From contig CADCIU010000010.1 in assembly GCA_902801585.1 (NCBI GenBank), positions 1-61,025 on the forward strand: a stretch of DNA of 61,025 nt, in the 5' to 3' direction. Below, one piece after another: positions 27,271 through 36,326 of the stretch. How positions within the stretch are numbered: the stretch's first letter is position 1; each line of letters opens with the position of its first letter. Below the pieces are notes generated by a model that was given only the letters and a program-made list of their open reading frames with translations, had not been told where the DNA came from and searched no databases. A program made the translations under genes and the position numbers. The stretch comes from an uncultured Lachnospiraceae bacterium (lineage in GTDB: Bacteria > Bacillota_A > Clostridia > Lachnospirales > Lachnospiraceae).

Positions 27271-28086
27271 TCAGGCATTTTTCGAGGAATTCATCCGCGC
27301 GGATTTGGCTATACAGGCACTTGTCCCCTCCATAATGGCAGAGCGAAGCCCTTTTTCCTCGAGCACCCGGACTGCTTCGATCGTCGTACCGGCGGGCGAA
27401 CAGACCATGTCCTTGAGTTCTCCCGGGTGCTTTCCTGTATCCAGCAGCATTTTGGCGCTTCCGAGCACTGCCTGCGCCGCAAACCGGTAAGCCTGGGTTC
27501 TGGGCATGCCGCCCAGCACCGCGGCATCCGCCATCGCCTCGATCACCATAAAAATATAGGCCGGGGAACTCCCGCTGACACCGGTCACAGCGTCAAACAG
27601 GCTTTCCGGCACGATCTCGAACCGTCCGAAAGTACTGCAGATCTTACCGGCTTCCTCCATATCCTTTTCAGAGACATTGGCGCCTCCGCAGGCTGCCGTC
27701 ATCCCGGCGCCGACAAGCGCCGGTGTGTTGGGCATGAGCCGGATCAGGCGGATATCACTGCCAAGCGCCTTCTGAATATAAGAAACGCTTCTGCCGGCTA
27801 CGATACTGATCACCAGCTGCTCAGGCGTCACCACGTCCCGGATCTGTTCGAGAACACCGTCGAGGAACTGCGGTTTTACCGAGAGAAAAAGGATCCTGCA
27901 GTTTCCGGCGACCTCCCGGTTGTCTATGGTCATTTCAATATGATAGAGCTGCGCCGCGCGCTCCGCGCTCTCTCCGGTGCGGCATGACCCGATGATCTCG
28001 GACGGCTCTGCAAATCCGCTCCCGACGATCCCGCCGATCATCGCCCCCGCCATGTTGCCGACTCCGATAAAGCCCAGTATTTTCAT
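27271..28086 (-). CDS. proC: Pyrroline-5-carboxylate reductase
   Basis: Last step of proline synthesis. The N-terminal ILGFIGVGNMAGAMIGGI is the NAD(P)-binding Rossmann motif; LIRLMPNTPALVGAG and the C-terminal SPAYIFMVIEAMADAAVLGG plus GTTIEAVRVLEEKGLR are family signatures. The ATG at 28086 follows GGGAGG and yields 271 residues, the normal size; the frame upstream to 28125 is not needed. Single gene. Confidence 0.95.
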   Translation of the reverse strand: MKILGFIGVGNMAGAMIGGIVGSGFAEPSEIIGSCRTGESAERAAQLYHIEMTIDNREVAGNCRILFLSVKPQFLDGVLEQIRDVVTPEQLVISIVAGRSVSYIQKALGSDIRLIRLMPNTPALVGAGMTAACGGANVSEKDMEEAGKICSTFGRFEIVPESLFDAVTGVSGSSPAYIFMVIEAMADAAVLGGMPRTQAYRFAAQAVLGSAKMLLDTGKHPGELKDMVCSPAGTTIEAVRVLEEKGLRSAIMEGTSACIAKSARMNSSKNA

Positions 28087-28302
28087 AAGTGCCTCCCATT
28101 CTATCTTGCCTTTTGCGCCCCGCAAGGGTTATCCTTACATTCGAGCAGTACATTCTTGTTTTGTGTTCGTCAGTGCTCCCGACGGCTGTTTCCAAATAGT
28201 TATCCGGCAGCTGCTGCCGCGCGGTCGGTTGACAGCTGTGCCCGAGCGGTCTGTCCGAACGTTTCCATCTTATCATAATTCTCTGTTTTGAGGTATCCAT
28301 AT

Positions 28303-30243
28303 ATGGAACTGCACCCTCCCTACCGGCCATCCGGCTTCCATATTTTGGCTCTGTTTTTGGCTCTGTTGACCCTCTGCTGCCTCGTCTTTACTTCCTGCGG
28401 ACCTTTTTCCGGCACAGAAGGGGGCGCAGACCGGCGCAGAACGCTCGCCTTTTTGGAGCCTTATCATATTAAGACGGGCCTTTCCGAAGGCAGTCTGTAT
28501 GAACTCACACCGCTCGCGGATCAGCTTGATGGGGCGGTCTGCGCTTATGGCCTCTATGACGAGGCGCACCTGATCCTTCTCAGAGAACAGGACAACACGG
28601 ACAGAACCGATCCTGCGGTCTCCTGTTCTTATCAAGTGGATCTGCTGGACCTCAGAGACGGCTCCGAACAGGAAATGACCTCCTTTGACAGCGTGATCCC
28701 TGCGCAAGACTCTGATCAAAACGACGGATCTCCTAAGATGCCGGATCCGGAGATCATCAGCGCAGAACCCCTGATCATCCATGACAGGGCCGGCGCAGTG
28801 ATCTACAGGCCCGGAACGGATCCCGCCGCGATCGTCCTGCCCAAATGGCTAAGGGATGCCTGTCCCGTCTGCCTGAGCGGCAGGCTCTATCTGGCGAGCA
28901 GCCGCGGCATTCTCTTCGAGATCCTTCCGGACGGCTCCCTGCACAAGGTCTTCATGCTCCCCTGCGACTTTGTCGGGATGACGCCGGTCATCAGCGGACA
29001 TGAGGGCGTGCTCACTTTTTCCACTCATCTCGTCCGGAATCCTCTCGAAACGGTCTATGTCGACGTGGATCCTGTCGGCGGTGCCTGCTCCTGTTACCGG
29101 AGCGGACAGCTGAAAACGGGATATGTCTGCTGCCGTGACGGCCTTCTTGCCGACACTACCTTCAGGAATGCTCCTCTTCTAAGTGTTTACAGCCCCTCCG
29201 GGCTGTATCAGAAGAGCCTGAAACTTCCCGACACCGTTTTGGAGCAGCTGGGCTCAGGCGCGGGCATCGCTGCCTCCGGGAGCACAGACTTTATTTCCAT
29301 GAACCTGGCGCCTCTGTCACTGAGCGGCAGCTGGTGCTGTTTTGCACTGCGAGGCGATTCGGGCCGGGCAAAGTCCCTGTATCTATGGGATACGGCCCCG
29401 GCCGGGAAAAAGAGCTGGAAGACGCCGGCAGCAGAGCCGTGGCAGATGCCTGCCCCCGAGGAGTACGGCGCACTGACGGAGACAGCCGCTGAGCTGGAGA
29501 AACGTTACGGGGTCAAAATAGTGCTCGGCGGCAATATCCCTTCGGAATTTCGAGACTACGATGCCCTTACAATGACAGATCCTTCCGTCATCAGCGGTTC
29601 ACTGGAAGTTCTGGACCATGTCCTCTCGATCTACCCGGACGGATATTTCGAGGACCTCATGGGCGATTACTACCGCGGCATCGTCTTCTATCTGACCGGA
29701 GAACTCACGCCGCTCAGTGCGGCGGACAATATTTCCAATGCGGGCGCTTTCGTGACAGATGCCGAAGGCCTATGCCAGATCGCTCTCAATCTCAGCACAG
29801 ACCTCTATCCGCAGACCATCGTACACGAGCTCACTCATGCGGCGGATTACCGCTTTGCGGGGGAAGGGCTCTGGGACGAGAGTGCATGGAATGCCCTTAA
29901 CCCGGAGGGATTCACCTACTATGACTCCTATATTGACGAAAACGGCAGCAGCTATGAGTTTACCGGCAGCACACAGTACACAGCCGCAGGAGGCAGCGCG
30001 CCCGAAGATGTGTGGTTTATCGATCCCTACAGTAAAACGTATGCCATGGAAGACCGGGCGCGCCTGATGGAATATCTGATGCAGGATGACAGTATCTACA
30101 GCGTCTGCTACACAAGCCCGCACATTCAGAAGAAACTTGATTTTTATTTTCAGTTTCTCAGAAATACCCTTGGCGGCCGCTGGCCTGAAATGACACAGTG
30201 GGAGAAGTACCTGCGGGAAAAACAGCAGAAGGATGCCCGTTAA
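28303..30243 (+). CDS. Lipoprotein with HExxH metallopeptidase motif
   Basis: A 646-residue predicted lipoprotein. The hydrophobic signal (FHILALFLALLTLCCLVFTSC) ends in a lipobox-like VFTSC at Cys32, so the protein should be tethered outside the membrane. Residues about 100-370 are probably beta-rich, possibly a propeller. Further on, IVHELTHAADYRF has the HExxH zinc motif, with a downstream acidic stretch (LWDESAWNALNP) that could supply the third ligand, as in gluzincin-type peptidases. The ATG at 28303 is preferred, with GAGG 9 nt upstream; a TTG 15 bases earlier is open. No family name can be given with confidence. Confidence 0.75.
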   Translation: MELHPPYRPSGFHILALFLALLTLCCLVFTSCGPFSGTEGGADRRRTLAFLEPYHIKTGLSEGSLYELTPLADQLDGAVCAYGLYDEAHLILLREQDNTDRTDPAVSCSYQVDLLDLRDGSEQEMTSFDSVIPAQDSDQNDGSPKMPDPEIISAEPLIIHDRAGAVIYRPGTDPAAIVLPKWLRDACPVCLSGRLYLASSRGILFEILPDGSLHKVFMLPCDFVGMTPVISGHEGVLTFSTHLVRNPLETVYVDVDPVGGACSCYRSGQLKTGYVCCRDGLLADTTFRNAPLLSVYSPSGLYQKSLKLPDTVLEQLGSGAGIAASGSTDFISMNLAPLSLSGSWCCFALRGDSGRAKSLYLWDTAPAGKKSWKTPAAEPWQMPAPEEYGALTETAAELEKRYGVKIVLGGNIPSEFRDYDALTMTDPSVISGSLEVLDHVLSIYPDGYFEDLMGDYYRGIVFYLTGELTPLSAADNISNAGAFVTDAEGLCQIALNLSTDLYPQTIVHELTHAADYRFAGEGLWDESAWNALNPEGFTYYDSYIDENGSSYEFTGSTQYTAAGGSAPEDVWFIDPYSKTYAMEDRARLMEYLMQDDSIYSVCYTSPHIQKKLDFYFQFLRNTLGGRWPEMTQWEKYLREKQQKDAR

Positions 30244-30246
30244 AAA

Positions 30247-30278
30247 AGCCGAGGGCCTGTTTAGACAGGTTCCCGGCT
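30247..30278. terminator. Bidirectional terminator
   Basis: AGCCG...CGGCT with an inner CCTGT/ACAGG stem around TTAG, flanked by AAAAAA and TTTT. It lies between the convergent lipoprotein and HAD genes. Confidence 0.85.
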
Positions 30279-30285
30279 CTTTTCA

Positions 30286-31023
30286 TCATATCTTTTCGAT
30301 CGCCTGTGAGACCGACAGGACGATCTCATCGGCGGCATTTCTCAGTTCCTCGGGCGCTCCCTGAAAGGTGAACCCCACGTCGGAAGCCTCGATCAGGGGA
30401 AGATCGTTATAGGAATCCCCGATCCCCGCGATCCTGTCCAGCTTGAATATCTCTTTTACTTTCCTGACGCCGGTCCCCTTAGAGCATCCCGCTGCCACAA
30501 TATCCACATGCCTGACATTTCGGAAGGCATCCGCGAAGGGTCCGTATTTGCGCTTTATCCTTGAAGCCGCTTCCGCCGCGGCCTCCTCGCCCTCAAACCG
30601 CATGGAGAGTCCGTAGATAAAATTCAGCGGCAGCTCGGAGAAGTCGAAGACCCGGATCTGCAGAGGATATTCCTTCTCTCCCAGACAGTATACGCGGCCG
30701 CCCGCGTGGATCACGATCTCTGCGCTCTTCTTAAAATCCTTGTAGATCGCCTCTGCCGCGGCGGGATCCATACAGCAGCTGTCCAGTATTTTGCCCTCTC
30801 CGTCGACGATCAGGGCGCCGCTGACGGAAATGATAAAATCCGGGCGCATGAAGCTGCCCACAAGGTCGAATATGCTGTCCGGCGATCTTCCGGTGCAGAT
30901 TCCGAAGACGCCGCCCCTCTTGCGGAAAAAGAGAATGTCAAATACATCTTGCGCGCGGAATTGTTCTTCCGTTTCGCGAAAATACAGTGTGCCGTCAAAA
31001 TCACTGATCAGTGCCGTCTTCAA
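30286..31023 (-). CDS. HAD-superfamily hydrolase, Cof type
   Basis: Phosphatase of the Cof/IIB subgroup. Motif I SDFDGTLYF near the N terminus, motif II CTGRSPDS, Lys in CSKGTGVRKV and motif IV GIGDSYNDLPLIEAS are all present. 245 residues with a cap domain between motifs II and III. Substrates of this group are sugar phosphates or cofactors and cannot be predicted. It stands 78 bp downstream of truA in the same direction. Confidence 0.88.
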   Translation of the reverse strand: MKTALISDFDGTLYFRETEEQFRAQDVFDILFFRKRGGVFGICTGRSPDSIFDLVGSFMRPDFIISVSGALIVDGEGKILDSCCMDPAAAEAIYKDFKKSAEIVIHAGGRVYCLGEKEYPLQIRVFDFSELPLNFIYGLSMRFEGEEAAAEAASRIKRKYGPFADAFRNVRHVDIVAAGCSKGTGVRKVKEIFKLDRIAGIGDSYNDLPLIEASDVGFTFQGAPEELRNAADEIVLSVSQAIEKI

Positions 31024-31101
31024 ATCTGCCTCCTTTATTGAAAAACTGCCCCCTTTACAGATCCGATCGTTAAACTCCCGCGGATCTGAGGTCCGTCAGG
31101 A

Positions 31102-31854
31102 TCAGTAATCCACCTTCATCAGGCACAGCCCCTGCGCAGGTGCCGTATATCCTGCCTTCCTGCGGTCCCTCGCCTCTATGATCTCCTCCATGTCCCCGGG
31201 CTCACGCTTTCCCATTCCCACTTCAAGAAGGGTTCCCGTCATGATCCTCACCATATTTTGGAGGAATCCGTTGCCGTGGTAATAGAACCGAATGTAATTT
31301 CCGCTCTCCTCGATCCTGATCACGTCGACGACTCTGATCGAGGATTTCTTCATCCTGGAATTGCCGCAGAAGCTCCTGTAGTCATGCATTCCGATCAGAT
31401 ATTCCGCCGCTTCCCGCATGCGCTCCACATCCGGTTTGCGGTCCAGGACTGTCAGGTAGCGCCTGTCAAATACCGGTTTGGACGCACCGAACCAGCAAGT
31501 ATAGCGATACGTCTTGCCGATCGCCTTGAAGCGGCTGTGGAAGCGGTCCGCGGCAAGTTTCACGCTGTTCACGCTGATATCATCCGGGAGATAGCGGTTC
31601 ATGTATGCCTGCACTTCCTCTTCGGACTTCTCCGTGTTCAGGAGTACATTGCAGGTCATAGCCCTGGCGTGAACGCCCGCATCCGTCCTGCCCGCGCCGA
31701 TCACGGTGACGGATTCTCCCTCCGGCATCTCTGTCATCTGATTGAGAACGGACTCCAGTTTCCCCTGAATGGTCATCTCCGTATCCGGCTGATGTTCCCA
31801 GCCAAAATATCGTGTTCCGTCATAGCTCACGACCAGTTTGAAGTTCTTCATCAT
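31102..31854 (-). CDS. truA: tRNA pseudouridine(38-40) synthase, first copy
   Basis: Isomerises U38-U40 of the tRNA anticodon arm. Seen: VSYDGTRYFGWEHQP, the catalytic-aspartate loop GAGRTDAGVHA, MHDYRSFCGN and FYYHGNGFLQNMVRIMTGTLLEVG. 250 residues, normal for TruA. This copy is outside the ribosomal cluster; a second, longer truA lies at 54400-55311 in the usual rplM context, so this one may have a narrowed or altered target. Confidence 0.93.
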   Translation of the reverse strand: MMKNFKLVVSYDGTRYFGWEHQPDTEMTIQGKLESVLNQMTEMPEGESVTVIGAGRTDAGVHARAMTCNVLLNTEKSEEEVQAYMNRYLPDDISVNSVKLAADRFHSRFKAIGKTYRYTCWFGASKPVFDRRYLTVLDRKPDVERMREAAEYLIGMHDYRSFCGNSRMKKSSIRVVDVIRIEESGNYIRFYYHGNGFLQNMVRIMTGTLLEVGMGKREPGDMEEIIEARDRRKAGYTAPAQGLCLMKVDY

Positions 31855-31887
31855 CTCGCTTTCCCTCCCAATCGACTGCCATCCGAA

Positions 31888-32235
31888 TCATTGCCGTTTC
31901 TCGTACGCAGGCCTGATCAGAGAGAACAGCACTTTGGCCTGTCTGGGGTTCTCCAATATCAGGACCTCCGTCCCGCCCTCGTAGATCACCCTGATCGTAG
32001 GAAGCTCAATGTGATATCCTCCCATTGCGCTCTCCTCGTCCCGGCTCTCGTTTCCGGGGATCACTCCCCTGATCCGGCTCAGGGGAATATATTTCCATGA
32101 GAATCCTCTGTCCGGCATATACAGTGCCTGATCGCTCAGATGATATTGTTCAATGACCTGTGCTGTTTTAAAGTCTCTCTTCGGATCCTCGATCTCAAAC
32201 GCAGGCAATACCGGCCTGAACCCCCAAAATGCCAT
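31888..32235 (-). CDS. Small hypothetical protein
   Basis: A 115-residue soluble protein I do not recognise. It starts MAFWGFRPVLPAFEIEDP and contains alternating hydrophobic strands (HIELPTIRVIYEGGTEVLILENP) compatible with a small beta-barrel or PH-like fold, plus a C-terminal helix. A GGGGGAG ribosome site precedes the start. It lies 33 bp upstream of truA in the same direction and may be cotranscribed. Confidence 0.7.
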   Translation of the reverse strand: MAFWGFRPVLPAFEIEDPKRDFKTAQVIEQYHLSDQALYMPDRGFSWKYIPLSRIRGVIPGNESRDEESAMGGYHIELPTIRVIYEGGTEVLILENPRQAKVLFSLIRPAYEKRQ

Positions 32236-32284
32236 CCCTATACTCCCCCGGATACACTGATTATATCACACTGCTCCCTGCATA

Positions 32285-32347
32285 CTGATCATTGTATTCT
32301 GATCGTTATTTTATGATCATTTTTTCTGATCATTATTTTCTGATCAA
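32285..32347. repeat. Array of five TGATCATT-type repeats
   Basis: CTGATCATTGTATT, CTGATCGTTATTTTA, TGATCATTTTTT, CTGATCATTATTTT and CTGATCAAAAAAA follow one another with a 12-15 bp period. The core TGATCA is palindromic. The array lies between the MoxR gene and the 115-residue gene. Confidence 0.8.
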
Positions 32348-32355
32348 AAAAACTG

Positions 32356-33921
32356 TTACAGGTCAAGCAGCTGCACCGCCTCCTGCTGCAGCTCTTCCCT
32401 TCTCTCCTTGAGAAGAAGGAGCCGGTTGTAGCGGTAATAGGCGTCATTTCCGCACTCATTTACAAACTTCAGGCTGTAATAGCCGGCTGTGAGCTCAGAG
32501 AGGAACAGCACGATCTCCTGCCCCTCGCCAAATGTAGAGGAAAGGAAGCGGAAACTGTTCGTCAGATGCCTGTCTGCTCTCCGGATCTCCTCCTGCCTCT
32601 CCTTCTCCGCTTTGTCGAAGCTCTTTTTCAGGATCATGAAATCCGCCTTCGGGTCCCTTGTACCCTCAAGGGCGAGCGTTTTCTCCATCTCCCTCAGTCT
32701 CATGCAGACTCTTCTCTCGATTCTCTCGTGATCGCGGTCGATCATCCTCGCGCGAAGCAGTCTTGTAAGTTCCTCCTCGCAGAAACTTCTGCGCGCGGCG
32801 ACCAATGAGCGCGCCATCCCCTCGTCGCCCGGATCCTTGTCCGCTATGCTGCCCATACTCTTGAGACGACTGCGTACAATAGTGAGTTCACTCAGCACCC
32901 TCTTCTGGATTTCCTGGTGGACCGCATAGTCGCGGAACTCCTGGTTCAGGCTGTCGATCATAAGGCCCAGAATGCTGAGTTTCTCGTCAAACGGCGCTTC
33001 CCTGAGCGAGGTGCTCTCTTCCGGGATCGTTCCCTCAAGGATCTCCGGAATGCGATAGAGCGTCCTGTATTTGCTGAACAGCGCATAATAGGCGGCAAAG
33101 CCTGAGGCAATCTCCGGGTCCTGAAGATACTGGATGCAAAGCCTCTCATCCACTTCAAATCCCATCTCCTCGTACACCTTGATGATCCTGGACAGATCCT
33201 CCCAGCCTCTTGCAGTCACGAACTGCCTTCCGTCAATCTGTGTTTTGACACTGTAAAACTCCTTCTTGCGGATCTCCAGATAGGAAAGGATTGCGCCGTG
33301 GATCCCCGCCTGATAGGCATACTCCTTCCACACGGAGAAGTCTTCCTCGATGTCGATCCTCTTGACGCGGTCCAGCGTCACAATGTCGAAATCCCGCACG
33401 GATTTGTTGTACTGGGGAGGATTGCCGGCTGTGACGATGATAAAGCCCTCAGGGACCCTGTGATTGCCGAACATCTTGTACTGCAAAAACTGCAGCATTG
33501 TCGGTGCCAGCGTCTCTGAGACGCAGTTGATCTCATCGAGAAACAGAATGCCTTCGCGGATGCCGGACGCCTCGATCTGGTCGTAAACGGACGCCACGAT
33601 CTCACTCATCGTGTACTCCGTCACTGCGTGCTCCTCCCCTCCGTATTCCTTTCGGGATATGAAGGGAAGACCGATCGCACTCTGTCTGGTGTGGTGCGTG
33701 ATCGTATAGGAGATCAGGCTGATCCCCAATTCCATGGCGACCTGCTCCATGATGGCTGTCTTTCCGATGCCGGGCGGTCCCATCAGCAGAATGGGGCGCT
33801 GTCTCTCCGGCGGGATCTCATAGGCGCCGGTCTCGTCCTTTTTGAGATAGGCGCGCACTGTGCGGATCACTTCCTGCTTGGCTTCTTTGATGTTTAGTTT
33901 GATATTTAACTGTGTACTCAC
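32356..33921 (-). CDS. MoxR-type AAA+ ATPase
   Basis: AAA+ protein with Walker A LLMGPPGIGKTAIMEQ, Walker B GILFLDEINCVSE and sensor 1 IVTAGNPPQYN, followed by about 250 residues of helical and coiled sequence rich in Arg and Glu. MoxR ATPases act as chaperones that remodel or insert cofactors into client complexes together with a VWA-domain partner, which here is encoded immediately upstream. The GTG at 33921 is chosen because GGGGGA stands 5 nt upstream; an ATG at 33933 and a longer frame to 34017 overlapping the VWA gene are alternatives. Part of a three-gene cluster with VWA and LRR proteins. Confidence 0.85.
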   Translation of the reverse strand: MSTQLNIKLNIKEAKQEVIRTVRAYLKKDETGAYEIPPERQRPILLMGPPGIGKTAIMEQVAMELGISLISYTITHHTRQSAIGLPFISRKEYGGEEHAVTEYTMSEIVASVYDQIEASGIREGILFLDEINCVSETLAPTMLQFLQYKMFGNHRVPEGFIIVTAGNPPQYNKSVRDFDIVTLDRVKRIDIEEDFSVWKEYAYQAGIHGAILSYLEIRKKEFYSVKTQIDGRQFVTARGWEDLSRIIKVYEEMGFEVDERLCIQYLQDPEIASGFAAYYALFSKYRTLYRIPEILEGTIPEESTSLREAPFDEKLSILGLMIDSLNQEFRDYAVHQEIQKRVLSELTIVRSRLKSMGSIADKDPGDEGMARSLVAARRSFCEEELTRLLRARMIDRDHERIERRVCMRLREMEKTLALEGTRDPKADFMILKKSFDKAEKERQEEIRRADRHLTNSFRFLSSTFGEGQEIVLFLSELTAGYYSLKFVNECGNDAYYRYNRLLLLKERREELQQEAVQLLDL

Positions 33922-33947
33922 TTTTTCCCCCATGTCGGAGCGATTTT

Positions 33948-35372
33948 TCAATCTTCTCTCCTGCGTTTCTCTACAGTCTCCATTCCGTCTCCGGTCAGAT
34001 ACAATTTGATCGCCCAATCCGGTACGCCGGTATCATCCATCTCTTCATCCCGCCAGAAAACAAACGCTGTATCGTAATCTGTGGGCTTGCCCGGGTAGGT
34101 CCCGAACCCGTCAGTGAAGTACATAAGTCCCTTCAGGTCCTTCAGCTCTCCCCTTGCCCTGAGATCTTCCACATAATTGAAAACAGGCCTGAAATCCGTA
34201 CCGAATCCGCCTCTGACTTCAAACCCATCCGCGTACTGCTGCAGCTGAGCCAGGTCCGTGATCACTACATCTTTCTGGACCTGATCGTCGCATTCGATCA
34301 CATGGATCCGGGTCTTCTTAAAAAAGCTGCTGATCCCCGACAGCAGGTCCGCTGTCTCATTCAGGAACTGCTGCACCAGCACTTTCTGACACGAAGCCGA
34401 TGTATCCAGCGCAATGACCAGTGTATCCACCTTCCGGACCTCCCGGAACTCGTTCTCCTCGATCAGCGGCATGTTGCCGTAAAGCTCCATTCCGTAATAA
34501 TAGAACCCGTAGTCGAAGGAATCCAGGTCCACGCCGGCTTCCTCGCGCAAAATAGAGAATCTCTGCAGAAACTCCCTGTAATCCGTGCGCTTTCTCATCT
34601 CAAACTGAAGGATCCTTGAGAGCGAGCCTGTCTCCTCCGAGCGCTCCTTTCCCATGATCTCCAGCTCCGCCTCGATCTGTTTGGCATTCTTTTCCCACTC
34701 ATCCTCTTTGGGACGGACCGGTTTGAGGCTGCGCGCGCGATCATCCGTTTCCTGCTGCCCGTTCTCACCGTCCCGGTTCGGAGGTGCGCCGGGCGGGCCC
34801 GGCGGCTTTTTCTTCATCTCTTCCTCGTCCTCCATCCTCTGCCAGAAACTGTGGTCATCTACCGTGAACTCCCGCCGGAGATTCTCCTCCACGCTGTAAT
34901 CACGCGCATTTGACAGAAACCACGCATAGATCTTTTCCGCTGTCAGGATCTTGACTTCCGATTCCAGTTTCTCATACCAGTAGTCGCGGAAGACAGAGTG
35001 CGTTCTTGCGATCACATCATACGACATCGAGTCCACGACAGATTCCGCCGCAATGTCGCAGCACAGATCCCAAAGCTCCGGATCTTCTCTCTCTTTGGCG
35101 CCGAACATATGCCGGAAGAGGCAGTGAATCAGCATGTGCATATACATCCGGTTCATCCTGCGGGGCCTTTCCACATAAGTCCTCAGCAAAAAACCCGGAT
35201 TAAAGCGGATGTAGGCGGCATCGGTCCCCGCGAAGGAGGTCGAAAGATCCATCTTGAATCCCAGGCTTCCGAATGCCGGTGCCATGAACCGCATAGAGAG
35301 AAGCAGCTGCGTTCTCACTGCGTCCAGTATTCTCAGTCCCATCTGTTCCAGTTTCTCTCTGGTCTCCGACAT
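33948..35372 (-). CDS. VWA-domain protein, DUF2201-like
   Basis: The C-terminal von Willebrand A domain has a complete MIDAS start (VIALDTSASCQ), with later Thr and Asp motifs (RGGFGTDFRPVF, YFTDGFGTYPG). The N-terminal 150 residues resemble the metallopeptidase-like domain seen with such VWA proteins, but the expected HExxH reads HMLIH (in HMLIHCLFRHMF), so the catalytic glutamate is missing. A Pro/Gly-rich charged linker lies around residues 190-225. It precedes the MoxR gene by about 26 bp and should be its partner. Confidence 0.85.
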   Translation of the reverse strand: MSETREKLEQMGLRILDAVRTQLLLSMRFMAPAFGSLGFKMDLSTSFAGTDAAYIRFNPGFLLRTYVERPRRMNRMYMHMLIHCLFRHMFGAKEREDPELWDLCCDIAAESVVDSMSYDVIARTHSVFRDYWYEKLESEVKILTAEKIYAWFLSNARDYSVEENLRREFTVDDHSFWQRMEDEEEMKKKPPGPPGAPPNRDGENGQQETDDRARSLKPVRPKEDEWEKNAKQIEAELEIMGKERSEETGSLSRILQFEMRKRTDYREFLQRFSILREEAGVDLDSFDYGFYYYGMELYGNMPLIEENEFREVRKVDTLVIALDTSASCQKVLVQQFLNETADLLSGISSFFKKTRIHVIECDDQVQKDVVITDLAQLQQYADGFEVRGGFGTDFRPVFNYVEDLRARGELKDLKGLMYFTDGFGTYPGKPTDYDTAFVFWRDEEMDDTGVPDWAIKLYLTGDGMETVEKRRRED

Positions 35373-35408
35373 TTGTTCCTAAACCCTTTCAACACTCTTT
35401 CAACACAT

Positions 35409-36299
35409 TCACCAGTCTTCGAGCTCCAATGTCATGCCGGCCGGTTCTGCGCGGCTTTTCCTCCCGTTCTCCACAAGAACGGCGCAGATCGCGGTCTCGC
35501 CCTTCTCAGATGCGATCCTGAGCGCACGCAGGATGCTCTCATCGTCAGCAAGTCCCGCATCCGTAATAAAGCGCACTCTCTCGATCTGTCCTCCCTCTGC
35601 GAACTGCTCAAGGGCTTCGTCCGCGTGCTCTTTGAGGAAGATCATGTAGCGGTCACCGGCGATCCTGTCCAGATCATGCGGATACATGAGCCTGTCCGAC
35701 GCAATGACCGCCGCGAAGGAAGGATCATCGTGCTCCATAAACGGAAACAGGCGGTCGTACTCCCTGTAGCGGATCTCCTTCTTTCTCACACACTGGCGAT
35801 ACTGATATCCGCCCCCTTCATAGGCAAACTGGATCGTTCTCGCCATCGTATTCTCCGACGCGATCAGCGTATAATCGGGAAATGACAGGCGGATCTCCTC
35901 CGACGGCAGGTGCAGGTCAAAACTCATGGCGCGGTCATTGTCTGCCAGCATCTCCTTCATGAGCGAATAGGAGCTGCCGTCACAATACATCTCGATCTCC
36001 TCCAGGGAATCGCATTGGCGGATCACTCCGTCATAGTAATCATCCACTGTGTTGTACAAAGTCAGTTTCCTGAGCTCCGGACAGTTGTGAAAAGCGAACA
36101 GCTTAAGAACGCGCAGGGAAGAGGGAAGATAAACTTCCCTCAGATCTCTTCTCCCCGCGAAAGCGTGTTTTCCTATGCTCCGCACCGGAAGTCCCTCGAG
36201 CGTTTCCGGGATCGATAAAACCTTTCGTTCCCCTGTATAACCGGTGATCTCGATGCAGTCCTCTCCGCCGTGCGACGTTTTTTCATACAAATATGGCAT
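35409..36299 (-). CDS. Leucine-rich-repeat protein, BspA-like repeats
   Basis: The first 110 residues contain LRR_5 type repeats (LSIPETLEGLPVRSIGKHAFAGRRDLREVYLPSSL in shortened form IGKHAFAG, LREVYLPSSLRVL). The remainder is helical and ends in ankyrin-like sequence (DDESILRALRIASEKGETAICAVLVENG is paraphrased here by EKGETAICAVLVENG). No signal peptide is visible, so it should be cytoplasmic, unlike many BspA proteins. It is 36 bp upstream of the VWA gene in the same direction and probably forms a functional unit with VWA and MoxR, possibly as a substrate-recognition part. Confidence 0.78.
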   Translation of the reverse strand: MPYLYEKTSHGGEDCIEITGYTGERKVLSIPETLEGLPVRSIGKHAFAGRRDLREVYLPSSLRVLKLFAFHNCPELRKLTLYNTVDDYYDGVIRQCDSLEEIEMYCDGSSYSLMKEMLADNDRAMSFDLHLPSEEIRLSFPDYTLIASENTMARTIQFAYEGGGYQYRQCVRKKEIRYREYDRLFPFMEHDDPSFAAVIASDRLMYPHDLDRIAGDRYMIFLKEHADEALEQFAEGGQIERVRFITDAGLADDESILRALRIASEKGETAICAVLVENGRKSRAEPAGMTLELEDW

Positions 36300-36326
36300 T
36301 TGATCTGCCGCTCCTTCCCACGGCTC

